From Nocardia sp. NBC_00416 (lineage in GTDB: Bacteria; Actinomycetota; Actinomycetes; Mycobacteriales; Mycobacteriaceae), in contig NZ_CP107932.1 of assembly GCF_036032445.1 (NCBI RefSeq), positions 622,501-686,500 of the forward strand: 64,000 bases of DNA. The letters are read 5' to 3'. Position numbers and translations under genes: made by a program. The notes beneath the pieces are model-generated. The model made no database searches. It was given only the letters and a program-made list of their open reading frames with translations, and was not told where the DNA came from. How positions within the stretch are numbered: the first letter of the stretch is position 1; each line of letters opens with the position of its first letter. Shown here piece by piece: positions 24,502 through 33,226 of the stretch.

Positions 24502-26238
24502 ATGAAAATGGCTCGAAGAAGAGCTTTGTACACAGTCGGCGCGACGATCACCGCATTGTCGCTGGCGCTCTCGGCGTGTTCGTCCGACGGCGGCGGACCC
24601 ACAGCCGATTCCCCGCAACCGGGACAGCCGGCCGTTCGAGCTGTCGACGCACCGGCCCCCCAGGCCGTGCGTGACTGGCTGAGTTACGACCGGCCCGCCG
24701 AATTCGAAATCATCGAATCGGTGGTCGCGGTACCGACCCGCGACGGTACCGCCCTCAACTGCAGGCGATCCCAGCCGGGCGAGGATGGAAAACCCGACCC
24801 CGGCAAACACCCGGGGATGCTCCTGGAGTTCACGCCCTACAACAAGGACGCCGCTTCGCCGATGCCCGACGGGTACTTCGCCGAGCGGGGCTACGACGTG
24901 CTGGTCTGTGATGTCCGCGGATCCGGAGACTCACCAGGGCAGTACCCGAGCTGGTTCCAGCCCCAGGAGGCCCTGGACAACTACGACGTGATCGAGTGGC
25001 TGGCCGCCCAGCCCACCTCCAACGGCAAGATCGCTCAGATGGGCGCGAGCTACGGCTCGATCACCGCCTATCGCGCAGCAGCACTGCGGCCCCCGCATCT
25101 CACGACGATCGTCCCGATGGTCTCGCCCACGGATATCTACTCGGAATGGATCTACCCGGGCGGCGTGCCCTCCAGGCGAAACATGTCGTGGTGGGCCAAC
25201 GAAGCCCCCGACGTCGACTTGCAGGCCCACGCCGGTACCGCGGCCAGCTTCCAGGACAATCCGCTGTTCGACCAATACTGGCAGCAGGTCGTGACCACCA
25301 ATAAACTCCGTGACGTCCAAGTGCCGACCCTGCACATCGGCGGATATTTCGACATCTTCAAAGAAGGCAGCTTCGACGCCTTCGCGCAACGGCCCGACCA
25401 GACCTGGCTGCTCACCGGACCGTGGACGCACAATGTCGGTTTCGCCATCCCGGGCGTCGCGGGTACCGAGAACGCCGCCCTCCCGACCGGTGCCGTCCTG
25501 CAATGGTTCGACCGATGGCTCCTGGACCGTCCCGAGGCCGCGCTCCCACCCTCGCATGTGCTCAGCTACGAATCCACCTCCGACGCCGCGGTAGGGCAGT
25601 GGGAACAATTCGACCAGTGGCCCCCGGTCGCCGCACAGACCCGTCGCCTGTTCCCGGCAGCGGACGGAACACTGACCACCGCCGCACCGACCACAGGGGA
25701 GAGCCGTTACTCGGTGAACCCCAACGACGGGCCCTCCGTCGATGCCACGGGCACCCTGCCGACCGACCCGTCCCAGAATCAGGCCGCCTCCGAGATGTCG
25801 CTACCGCCGAACCAGCACGGACGCTACGGAACCGTCGATCCGCGCACCACATTCACCCTGCCGGCTTTCGAAAAGGAGACCTCTGTCGAAGGTCCCGTCA
25901 CCTTGAATCTGCGGGCGTCCTCCACGGCCGCTGACACCTACTTCGTCAGCAAACTCGAGGTCGTCACCCCCGACGGCAAGGTCCTGCCGATCGAGGCCGG
26001 ATACCTGCGTGCCCAACTGCGCGAAGGACTCGACCATACCGTCGCGGTCCCGGTCGGGAAGCCGGTCCAGTACAGGATCGACCTCGGCAACACCCACTGG
26101 AAGTTCGAAGCAGGTGAAAAGCTTCGGATAACGCTCAGTGGCGGCGATGCACCCAAGATCGCCTCCGACGCCCCGGCGGGGATCATCACCGTCCACCATG
26201 GCGCCGATACCTACGTCGATATTCCCACCACCAACTGA
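24502..26238 (+). CDS. CocE/NonD (X-Pro dipeptidyl-peptidase S15) family hydrolase, lipoprotein
   Basis: 578 residues starting MKMARRRALYTVG after a GAAGGA box. A signal peptide with lipobox LSLALSACSSDG predicts export and lipid anchoring. The hydrolase core follows: VAVPTRDGTALNCRRS, YDVLVCDVRGSGDSPG, the nucleophile elbow QMGASYGSITAYRAA (Ser), PTLHIGGYFDIF (Asp) and LTGPWTHNVGF (His). The C-terminal jelly-roll domain of the S15/CocE family is present (EGPVTLNLRASS, LRITLSGGDAPKI). It would cleave an ester or acyl-peptide bond outside the membrane. Located 125 bases downstream of the SDR; it may feed an acid into the upstream CoA operon. Confidence 0.92.
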   Translation: MKMARRRALYTVGATITALSLALSACSSDGGGPTADSPQPGQPAVRAVDAPAPQAVRDWLSYDRPAEFEIIESVVAVPTRDGTALNCRRSQPGEDGKPDPGKHPGMLLEFTPYNKDAASPMPDGYFAERGYDVLVCDVRGSGDSPGQYPSWFQPQEALDNYDVIEWLAAQPTSNGKIAQMGASYGSITAYRAAALRPPHLTTIVPMVSPTDIYSEWIYPGGVPSRRNMSWWANEAPDVDLQAHAGTAASFQDNPLFDQYWQQVVTTNKLRDVQVPTLHIGGYFDIFKEGSFDAFAQRPDQTWLLTGPWTHNVGFAIPGVAGTENAALPTGAVLQWFDRWLLDRPEAALPPSHVLSYESTSDAAVGQWEQFDQWPPVAAQTRRLFPAADGTLTTAAPTTGESRYSVNPNDGPSVDATGTLPTDPSQNQAASEMSLPPNQHGRYGTVDPRTTFTLPAFEKETSVEGPVTLNLRASSTAADTYFVSKLEVVTPDGKVLPIEAGYLRAQLREGLDHTVAVPVGKPVQYRIDLGNTHWKFEAGEKLRITLSGGDAPKIASDAPAGIITVHHGADTYVDIPTTN

Positions 26239-26247
26239 GCAGGCCTG

Positions 26248-26283
26248 CTGGGAACCGGAGTCCCGACGGACCCCGGTTCCCAG
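26248..26283 (+). terminator. Hairpin terminator after the CocE-type hydrolase
   Basis: Perfect 11-base arms CTGGGAACCGG (26248-26258) and CCGGTTCCCAG (26273-26283) with an inner GTCC/GGAC pairing. It begins nine bases after the hydrolase stop. No U-tract follows, which is common for actinobacterial terminators. Confidence 0.75.
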
Positions 26284-26936
26284 AGGTATCAGGCGCCGCA
26301 CTCGCGCATGTCAACCGACCACTCGACATCGTATCCAGTGGCCCCTCAGCGGCGACCCGGGTCCGGAGACCATCCCGTCCAGCACCGGAACGCAAGTTCC
26401 GGCGAAATCTCGACGACGTTGCTCGCCAGCAGTCGAGTACGAAGCCGACTGCTGTGCCAACTGCTCCCGGCAACCGGCTGGAGACAGCGGTGCCTGCTGG
26501 CGGGTGCTATGGGGTTCACGGCCTTCGGATGAGCCGATTCCCACGAGATTTTGCAGTTGATGAATCGGTACAAGGCCGGTGCGGTGGTGAGGTCGAACTG
26601 GCGTGGTGGGGGAGTGCTGTGGTTGACCGCGGCGTCTCCGGACCGCTTACGCGCAGCCGCGGCGACATCGCGGCCGGAGAAGAAATGGGCTGGGGCGGAC
26701 CATCGGATGCCGAGAGGGGGACGTCCGCGACAGTCAAGAGCGCCCATTCCCATGATATGGTCGAACTATTTCTATCATGTGAGCGATGAGTCGGCGGTTG
26801 TGGGCCACCGGAGGGCGGAGATTGCGCCGCGGTATGGGTAGGCTCTTGCATATTGTGGGATCGGGGGAGCGGTGTTTCATCGAGCCTTCTCGTGTTTCTG
26901 CAGTCGACACGATTACGGAGGAGAGGAAGTCGCCGC
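26284..26936. other. Long intergenic region without recognised gene
   Basis: About 650 bases between the terminator and the IclR gene. Frames on both strands are low in family-like sequence and rich in arginine and serine, as expected of shadows in GC-rich non-coding DNA. GGAGGAGAGG at 26918-26927 is the ribosome site of the IclR gene. The promoter of the following operon should lie here, but I could not mark it with confidence. Confidence 0.45.
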
Positions 26937-27722
26937 ATGGCAGCACCCAGCCCGCAGAACAAGGTGAGTGGTGCCGGCAGCAGTCGAAAGCTGTTGTCCG
27001 CCTTACTGTGCTTCACTGAAGAGCGCCCGACCTGGACGGTCACCGAGCTGGCCTCCGAACTGGATCTCTCGGTGACGTCGACTTATCGATACGTTGCCCT
27101 GCTCCGCGAAGTGGGATTGCTCGACAATGCGTCCCAGAACGCGTATCGCGTAACCGACCGCGTATTGAGCCTGGCCGGGGCCTGTGAGGCTGCCCAGGCG
27201 CCGCTCGCGGAGATCGCCCTGCCGGTGATGACCCGAGTGCGCGACGAGATCGACGAAACGGTGCTCGTCGCCCGGCGTGGGGGCGCGTCGGCATATTGCG
27301 TCGACCGTGTCGAGTCCCGGCGCCCGGTTCGCCTCCAGTTCGACCGCGGTCAGGCGATGTCGCTGCACGCGGGCTCGCTCGCGCGCATATTGCTGGCGTC
27401 GATGTCCACCTCCGAACGTGCGCGCTACCTGGAACCGGTACTTGCGACCCTGTCGGCGGCCCGTACCGCGATGCTTACCGACGAGGTGCTCGATCATGCC
27501 CATGCGGTGGGCTGGACCGAGAGCTTCGAGGAGGTCGACGAGGGAATCTGGGGTTGCGCGGCGGCGATCACGTCCCAAGGTGCGGTCATCGCCTCGGTCG
27601 GCACCGCCGCTCCCATTTTCCGTTCGGATCAGGCGTGCCGCGATCGGATGATCGAGCTGATTCGGCAAGCGGCGAAGGAGATTTCTGTCGAGGTGGACCG
27701 GCACTGGGCGTCGAGCGATTGA
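26937..27722 (+). CDS. IclR family transcriptional regulator
   Basis: The ATG at 26937 follows GGAGGAGAGG at good spacing. 261 residues. The winged helix is visible (SSRKLLSALLCFTEERPTWTVTELASELDLSVTSTYRYVALLREVGLL), then YRVTDRVLSLAGA and the effector domain with ETVLVARRGGASAYCVDRVES and MSLHAGSLARILLASM. It precedes a metallo-beta-lactamase-fold pair and a solute-binding lipoprotein in the same direction and is their likely regulator, though about 500 bases separate them. Confidence 0.9.
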   Translation: MAAPSPQNKVSGAGSSRKLLSALLCFTEERPTWTVTELASELDLSVTSTYRYVALLREVGLLDNASQNAYRVTDRVLSLAGACEAAQAPLAEIALPVMTRVRDEIDETVLVARRGGASAYCVDRVESRRPVRLQFDRGQAMSLHAGSLARILLASMSTSERARYLEPVLATLSAARTAMLTDEVLDHAHAVGWTESFEEVDEGIWGCAAAITSQGAVIASVGTAAPIFRSDQACRDRMIELIRQAAKEISVEVDRHWASSD

Positions 27723-28311
27723 GTTCACCAGGATTGCTCGACGGCCCGTGTGAGCGGAGCGTCGGCTGGAACACTGCGTTCGATCGAGGATGAGGCCGTC
27801 GCCGGATCCGGGTCTCGGACCGGGCGGGATTCACGACGGCCGGTGAGGTCCGGACGCCGACTTCTCGGGTCACCTGACGATCAGCGTCGTGGTTGAGCGT
27901 GCTGACTGCGTCCCGGACCTGATCGGGATGTAGCGAACGGGGCTCTTCGTTGTGTCTGCGTTCGCTCTGTGGCCGGAACCATGTGGCACGCGGCCTCACT
28001 GCGAGAGCGGTGCGGGTGCGGCCGAAGAGCTGACCGAGTAGTGCCCGTCTGGGCAGAGCTCCTGATGTCGGTCGCTCCGTGCGTTGCTGGTGTGTGAGTG
28101 GAGCTTCCGTGGGCAGCTCACACGATGGCCCAGGTGGGGGTGCTACGGGGCCTCGCCGCATCGGCATGTAACCGACACGCTACAAAATTTCGAAAGTGGC
28201 TTCCGGTCTTGACGGGAGCACCTAGCCTCTCTAACGTTCCTCCACGTAGTGAATTTCGCATTCGCACAATGTGGGAATTGCGCTGAGGTCGAGTGCCGTA
28301 GCTGCCTATTC
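27723..28311. other. Intergenic region with no supported gene
   Basis: About 590 bases (shorter if the next gene starts at 28249). A minus-strand open frame exists but is arginine/proline-rich with no domain. Nothing else is seen apart from a drop in GC toward 28170-28280, which suits a promoter for the downstream pair. Confidence 0.4.
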
Positions 28312-29238
28312 GTGGTCGGCGAGGGTGTCAACGAGGCGGCGGCGGATGGGCTGGTTCTCCAGCCCTTGGACAGAAGGGGCCGGTACGTGGCTTTCTCATC
28401 CCTGGACGATGCGGTATTCGCATTGAGTGCGGGACTTCTCTACCGGGTCGGCATCTCGGTACGTCGGCGAAACCTGACCTGGACGGCCGACTCTCAGGAT
28501 TCGTGGGAGCCGCTGAATTGCTTCGTGTTGGTCACCGAACGCGACGCCGTGTTCCTCGACACCGGAGTCCGATCAGCTCGTCGACAGGTCGAACAAGCTC
28601 TCCGGCAGTTGGCGCCTCAGCTGCGCGTCTCGGTCTTCCCGTCGCGCAACGAGCCGGACTGCATCGGGAATCTCGGAACCGTTCTTGCCCACGCAGAGAA
28701 CACCGCGCTGCTCTTCGGCGGCGGCGGCGGCATTCTCGAGTGGATCAGCGACCCGAACGTCGATGAGATGCAAGATAGTTCGTTCCTCGGCCGTCGCGAA
28801 ATCGTGCCCGCTCTGAACGGGATGGAGACGACGTTCGGTGAAGATCTGCATTTCCATTGGATCGATGCGCCGGTCAAGCAGATGTTTCTGACGCAATGGG
28901 CCTACGAGGAATCGTCGGCCACTCTCTTCAGCAGTGACTTCTTCGGTTGGGTGCATACCGACGACGAAAACGCCGCCGTGGTCTGCAGCGATATCGCACT
29001 TTTGCCGCCTGCTGCTGAAATTGCCAGGGAAATACCCCAACGCTTCAACTGGATTCCAGGAGCGCACTGCGACGAGGTGCTCGCAGCCTACGACGCGGTC
29101 GTGGCAGCGTACCGAGTGGACCGGATCGCGCCGGTCCACGGTTGCGTGATCAGCGGTGCCGACGTAGTGGCCGAGATGTTTCGCCGTACCCGGGACGCGC
29201 TCACCTCACTCATTGCCCGGACAGAGGAGAACCTGTGA
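28312..29238 (+). CDS. Metallo-beta-lactamase-fold protein with lost metal ligands
   Basis: About 308 residues from a GTG at 28312, or 329 from a GTG at 28249. The longer version would add a cysteine motif C-x2-C-x4-C-x2-C (CGNCAEVECRSC) that could bind zinc or iron. Neither start has a clear ribosome site. The core resembles flavodiiron/ODP-type lactamase folds (NCFVLVTERDAVFLDTGV, AVVCSDIALLPP, RIAPVHGCVISG). The metal block that reads FPTHQEIPHAGNLG in the next gene is FPSRNEPDCIGNLG here, so the key histidines are gone. It probably partners the next, intact protein rather than acting alone. The gene overlaps the next by four bases. Confidence 0.7.
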   Translation: MVGEGVNEAAADGLVLQPLDRRGRYVAFSSLDDAVFALSAGLLYRVGISVRRRNLTWTADSQDSWEPLNCFVLVTERDAVFLDTGVRSARRQVEQALRQLAPQLRVSVFPSRNEPDCIGNLGTVLAHAENTALLFGGGGGILEWISDPNVDEMQDSSFLGRREIVPALNGMETTFGEDLHFHWIDAPVKQMFLTQWAYEESSATLFSSDFFGWVHTDDENAAVVCSDIALLPPAAEIAREIPQRFNWIPGAHCDEVLAAYDAVVAAYRVDRIAPVHGCVISGADVVAEMFRRTRDALTSLIARTEENL

Positions 29239-30065
29239 CGATGACGGCATATCCGGTGTCCAACCTGTTGCCGCGCGAGGTGGTACCGGGAATCCACTGG
29301 CTGGGAGCGTGCTCCAACAGCGGCGCGTGGCCGGGACGTGCCGGCAAAGATGTCCGGCACGAGCATCTCTCGTGCTATTTGATCATCGGATCGGAGCGGA
29401 CTCTCCTCGTCGATACCGGCCACTTCTCCATCTGGAATTCGTTTCATGAACAGCTCGAGCAGGCCCTCGACGGTCGAACACTCGACTATGTGTTCCCGAC
29501 ACACCAGGAGATTCCGCACGCGGGCAATCTGGGGCGGTTGATGCGCGCCTACCCGAACGCGACGGTGGTCGGTGACACTCGCGAATACCACCTGTACTTT
29601 CCGGAGATCGAAACCGCGAGATTGCAGCGATCAGCGGCAGGGCACCGACTCGATCTGGGCGACCGCGAATTCATCACACTGGCGCCAGTGTGGTTCGACC
29701 TCAGCGGCACGATGTGGGGGTACGACACGGGAGCGAAGGCATTGTTCTCCGCCGATGGTCTCGGCTACTACCATGAGCATTCGCCTGACGTCTGCGGACT
29801 ATTGCCGAGTGAAACACCTTCCGATGCGGTGGAATTCGGAATACTCCGATTTGCGCTGCCCTTTGTGGGGATGAAGTACCACGACACGGCCGGGGGAGTA
29901 TCCCGATTCCGGGACCTCACCCGAAGGCATCCGGTTTCGATGATCTGTTCGGCGCACGGCGCCCCCCAGGCGGGTGCGCAGCAGATCGAGATCACCGAGC
30001 GTGCGATCGGAGTCGTCGAAGAGAATCAGATCAGTATCAGTGGCCCCAGCGTCGTCCGCCGTTAG
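29235..30065 (+). CDS. Metallo-beta-lactamase-fold hydrolase or flavodiiron-like (ODP) protein
   Basis: The GTG at 29235 overlaps the upstream stop and follows GAGGAG; an ATG at 29241 is also possible. 276 residues. The fold is clear: CYLIIGSERTLLVDTGHFS (first Asp-rich strand), YVFPTHQEIPHAGNLGRL (H-x-E-x-x-H, as in flavodiiron proteins), LFSADGLGYYH (Asp) and MICSAHGAPQ (late His). It lacks the flavodoxin domain of true flavodiiron proteins. It may bind two irons and react with oxygen or a redox substrate, but the function is not known. Operon with a ligand-less paralogue upstream and a binding lipoprotein downstream. Confidence 0.75.
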   Translation: MTMTAYPVSNLLPREVVPGIHWLGACSNSGAWPGRAGKDVRHEHLSCYLIIGSERTLLVDTGHFSIWNSFHEQLEQALDGRTLDYVFPTHQEIPHAGNLGRLMRAYPNATVVGDTREYHLYFPEIETARLQRSAAGHRLDLGDREFITLAPVWFDLSGTMWGYDTGAKALFSADGLGYYHEHSPDVCGLLPSETPSDAVEFGILRFALPFVGMKYHDTAGGVSRFRDLTRRHPVSMICSAHGAPQAGAQQIEITERAIGVVEENQISISGPSVVRR

Positions 30066-30094
30066 CGCGCGAAGCTGGAAATTCGGGAGAATGC

Positions 30095-31726
30095 ATGAAG
30101 ATCAATAGACGCCGCTGGAGCGCACTCGTGTGGGTATCGTCAGCCATGTCGATCGGCCTGTTCGCGACTGCTTGTGGTGGTACTTCCACCTCGGGATCCG
30201 GCGATGCACCGGAGTCGGCGACATTCGTTTATGCCATCCCTCAGGATTTTCAGGGTGTGGACCGCGCGTCCTACTCGAGTGAGGCGGCGAAAACCATCGG
30301 TGACGTGATGCATTCGCGGTTGCTCGAACTGGCGACGGACGGAACGACGCCCACGTCGTGCATGTCCGATGTTCCCACCCGGATCGAGGCCGGCTCGCCC
30401 CTCGTCGACAGGTGGCACGTGACAGACGACGGTATGGGGATCGATATCACGCTGAAGCCTGGCGTGAGAAGTGCGCAGGGCAATGTCCTCACTGCGGCCG
30501 ATGTCGTATGGACAATGGATCGCGCCAAGGCAATCGACACAGGCGCACAGACGCTGTTCTTCAACGTCGGAGGGTTCGACAGAGTGAACACCGTAACGGT
30601 GAAGAGCCCGACCGAACTCACCTTCAATCTCACGAAGCCCAGTGCCATATCGCCATATGTCCTCGCCGGCAACTCCGCACTGATTCTCGACAGCACCGCT
30701 GCGAAGGCGAATGCCACCGCCGACGATCCGTGGGCAACGAAGTACCTTACTGACCACACCGCCAATTTCGGGCCGTGGGATCTCACCGGCTTCGATTCTC
30801 AGCAGCTGACGTTCTCGCGGAACCCCAACTATGCAGGGGAACGCGGCAATATCGATTCAGTGGTACTGAAGACGGTCTCCGATTCGTCGACCCGTATTCA
30901 GCTGATCCAGTCGGCCCAAGTGTCCGAGACCAACGGTCTCGACTACTCGCAGCTGGCCCAGCTGAAGTCGTCCAGCGGGGTCGGTCTGGTCCAATGTCAA
31001 TCGCCCGCGCGAGACTGGCTGGGATTGAACGGCAGCGATCCCGTGCTCGGCAAGCCAGAGGTGCGTGCAGCGATTTCACTCGCTCTCGACCGTACGGCCA
31101 TCTCACAGGCCGTCTACCGCGATTTCGCGCGTCCGTCCGAGTCCGGCTTGTCCCAGGCGTTCGCGACGCAGGCAGGATCGAACTACGAGACCGACAAGGT
31201 GAAGGCCCGTGAGCTGTTGGAGAAGGCCGGCGTCCCCGAAGGGTTCGGCTTCCGCCTGAGTGTGTCGGCCGCTCAGCCCGGTCCGTACTCCGCCAACCTC
31301 GCGGTCCTCATCCAGCGGCAGCTCGCCGACGTGGGCCTGAAGGTGGAAATCGTCAACGTGCCTTCCGCGGTGCAGTTCAAGTCGGACGGCCTTGCGCACA
31401 AGATGCAGGCGTGGTTACAGGCCGAGACTCCTGCCTTCGCGAACGCCGGCTACTCGGCCTGGCTGACGGCGGGCTGCGCCGGCCTGCAGAACTACATGGG
31501 TTACTGCAATCCAGAACTCGATGCGGTCGCATCCGAGCTGATGGTGAACTCGCAGAGCGCGGATGCGGCGCAGAAGCAACAGAGACTGTCGCAGATCATC
31601 GATCGGGATCAGCCGGCGATCTATTTGATCGACCGTTCCACGATCAGCGTCCGCAGCCGGTGTGCGGAGTCGGTACCGACTGCCGCATTCGGAACTGATT
31701 ACACCAAGGCAGTCGTGGCCTGCTGA
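30095..31726 (+). CDS. ABC transporter solute-binding lipoprotein, family 5 (oligopeptide type)
   Basis: 543 residues. A signal peptide with lipobox GLFATACGG predicts a lipoprotein. The SBP_bac_5 pattern follows: LVDRWHVTDDGMGIDITLKPGV, TAADVVWTMDRAKA, LTFSRNPNYAGERGNIDSVVLK, GKPEVRAAISLALDRTAIS and DKVKARELLEKAGVPEGF. Such proteins capture peptides, metals-chelates or other polar solutes. No permease or ATPase genes accompany it, so it either uses a transporter elsewhere or has another role. It begins 29 bases after the lactamase-fold gene and is probably in the same operon. Confidence 0.9.
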   Translation: MKINRRRWSALVWVSSAMSIGLFATACGGTSTSGSGDAPESATFVYAIPQDFQGVDRASYSSEAAKTIGDVMHSRLLELATDGTTPTSCMSDVPTRIEAGSPLVDRWHVTDDGMGIDITLKPGVRSAQGNVLTAADVVWTMDRAKAIDTGAQTLFFNVGGFDRVNTVTVKSPTELTFNLTKPSAISPYVLAGNSALILDSTAAKANATADDPWATKYLTDHTANFGPWDLTGFDSQQLTFSRNPNYAGERGNIDSVVLKTVSDSSTRIQLIQSAQVSETNGLDYSQLAQLKSSSGVGLVQCQSPARDWLGLNGSDPVLGKPEVRAAISLALDRTAISQAVYRDFARPSESGLSQAFATQAGSNYETDKVKARELLEKAGVPEGFGFRLSVSAAQPGPYSANLAVLIQRQLADVGLKVEIVNVPSAVQFKSDGLAHKMQAWLQAETPAFANAGYSAWLTAGCAGLQNYMGYCNPELDAVASELMVNSQSADAAQKQQRLSQIIDRDQPAIYLIDRSTISVRSRCAESVPTAAFGTDYTKAVVAC

Positions 31727-31737
31727 GCAACCGGAGC

Positions 31738-31779
31738 CCGGCGAACAACGGCCCGCACATCGGTGCCGCGGTTCGCCGG
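31738..31779 (+). terminator. Hairpin terminator after the solute-binding lipoprotein
   Basis: Arms CCGGCGAAC (31738-31746) and GTTCGCCGG (31771-31779) pair perfectly, with CGGC/GCCG pairing inside the loop. It starts 11 bases after the stop and would end the IclR-lactamase-SBP transcript. Confidence 0.6.
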
Positions 31780-31989
31780 TCCGGCGCGGCGAGCCATTTC
31801 GTCACCGGGCAGATCGAGGCCGTCGACGGAGGACTGAGTCTGTTCGCTGACGCGGTCGACGTCCCGGAAACGGCGTTCGGTGTAGATATGGAGGCATTGC
31901 GCGCGGGACTCGACTCTGTCGCGGTCGGGGCAGGTCCGTTGAGGGCTCCGAAAAGCTGGGTGCCGGAGCTCGCCCGGCGAACTCCGTGA
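31780..31989 (+). pseudogene. SDR C-terminal remnant
   Basis: The frame carrying ASHFVTGQIEAVDGGLSLFA ends at 31989. The S-x-x-VTGQ-x-x-VDGG block is the hallmark C-terminus of short-chain dehydrogenases (usually SYVTGQVLAVDGG). Everything upstream of it, including the cofactor loop and active site, is missing. It lies between the solute-binding gene and an ISL3 transposase remnant, so insertion and deletion probably removed the body. Confidence 0.7.
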
Positions 31990-32059
31990 CGTACCCAGGG
32001 TTCAGTACGGCTTGATCAGTGTTGTTGTCGCCTGGGCCCGCAGGGCCCCGCCCCAGCGG

Positions 32060-32325
32060 GCTGAGGCGGGCAGCGGCACGCTCATCGCACCGAGTTGCCG
32101 GCGACCTGCCCGGACATGACCGCGCTCGCGGAGCTGGTGAGCAGGTTCGCCCGCATCGTCACCGAACATCGCGGCCGCGACCTCGCCGACTGGATCACCG
32201 GCGCCCGCGCCGCGCCGGTACCGGAACTCGACCCGTTCTCGCGCGGCATCGATCGGTGTCGGCACTGCGGCGAGCGCAAGGAGACGATAATCTGCATGGC
32301 GATGATAAAAATCGACGCTGTGTAG
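32060..32325 (+). pseudogene. ISL3-type transposase remnant
   Basis: The plus-strand frame reads PDMTALAELVSRFARIVTEH then RGRDLADWITGARAAPVPEL and DPFSRGIDR, the region after the catalytic core of ISL3-family transposases (typically RRG-x-L-x-x-W followed by a DLP-x-L-x-x-F block). The conserved KMIKRQMYGRA ending and the N-terminal two thirds are absent. A dead insertion sequence, marking a recombination-prone spot next to a broken SDR gene. Confidence 0.68.
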
Positions 32326-32377
32326 AATATTGGCGAGGGAGTGACCAGGCTCCTTCCGGGTCCTGGCTGGAGGAACA

Positions 32378-33226
32378 ATGCAGGAACAGAAGTGGCTCAT
32401 CACCGGCGTCAGCACGGGCCTTGGACGTGCCTTCGCCCGGGCGGCCCTGGCCGCCGGGCACACCGTCGTCGGTACGGTCCGCTCGGAAAAGGACCTGCGG
32501 GCCTTCGAAGAGCTCGAACCCGGGCACGCTCACGGCCGCATCCTGGATGTGACGGACGGCGATGCCGTCTCGAATGTGATCACCGAGGTAGAGCAGAGCG
32601 TCGGAGCTCTGGATGTCGTCATCGCCAACGCCGGCTACGGCCTGGAGGGCACCTTCGAGGAGACGTCGCTGGCCGAGGTGCGGCGGCAATTCGAGGTCAA
32701 TGTACTCGGGACAGTGGCCACCCTGCAGGCAGCACTGCCCCACATGCGCCGGCGCCGCCGCGGACACCTGATGGCCGTCACCTCCATGGGTGGGCTCATG
32801 GCCGTGCCCGGCATGTCCGCCTACTGCGGCAGCAAGTTCGCGCTGGAAGGCATTCTCGAGGCGCTGGGCAAGGAGGTCGCGCAGTTCGGGATCCACGTGA
32901 CGGCGATCGAGCCCGGCTCCTTCCGCACCGACTGGGCCGGACGGTCCATGACACGCGTCGCGCAGTCCATCGACGACTACGCCGAGCTGTTCACCCCCAT
33001 CCGCGCAGCGAGGCAGCAGGCAAGCGGGAACCAACTCGGCGACCCGGCCAAGGCCGGGGACGCCGTCGTACACATCACGTCGGTAGACCAGCCGCCGGCC
33101 CACCTTGTCCTGGGCTCGGACGCTCTGCGACTGGTCACCGCCGCACGTACGGCCGTGGACGAGGATATTCGCGCATGGGAGACGCTCTCCCGTACAACCG
33201 ACTTCGCCGAGGGTGCTCAGCTCTGA
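32378..33226 (+). CDS. Short-chain dehydrogenase/reductase
   Basis: 282 residues, preceded by GGAGGAAC. SDR features are WLITGVSTGLGRAFARAALAAG (cofactor loop TGxxxGxG), VRSEKD (Arg, suggesting NADP), LDVVIANAGYGLEG, VTSMGGLMAVPGMSAYCGSKFALEG (Ser, Tyr, Lys) and AIEPGSFRTDW. The length and ending fit the classical oxidoreductase subgroup often paired with regulators. Its stop overlaps the TetR start, so the two are co-expressed. Substrate unknown. Confidence 0.92.
   Translation: MQEQKWLITGVSTGLGRAFARAALAAGHTVVGTVRSEKDLRAFEELEPGHAHGRILDVTDGDAVSNVITEVEQSVGALDVVIANAGYGLEGTFEETSLAEVRRQFEVNVLGTVATLQAALPHMRRRRRGHLMAVTSMGGLMAVPGMSAYCGSKFALEGILEALGKEVAQFGIHVTAIEPGSFRTDWAGRSMTRVAQSIDDYAELFTPIRAARQQASGNQLGDPAKAGDAVVHITSVDQPPAHLVLGSDALRLVTAARTAVDEDIRAWETLSRTTDFAEGAQL

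Noticed and set aside
27586..28167. Minus-strand open frame in the gap before the lactamase-fold pair
   Set aside because: Arginine/proline-rich, no recognisable domain or ribosome site.
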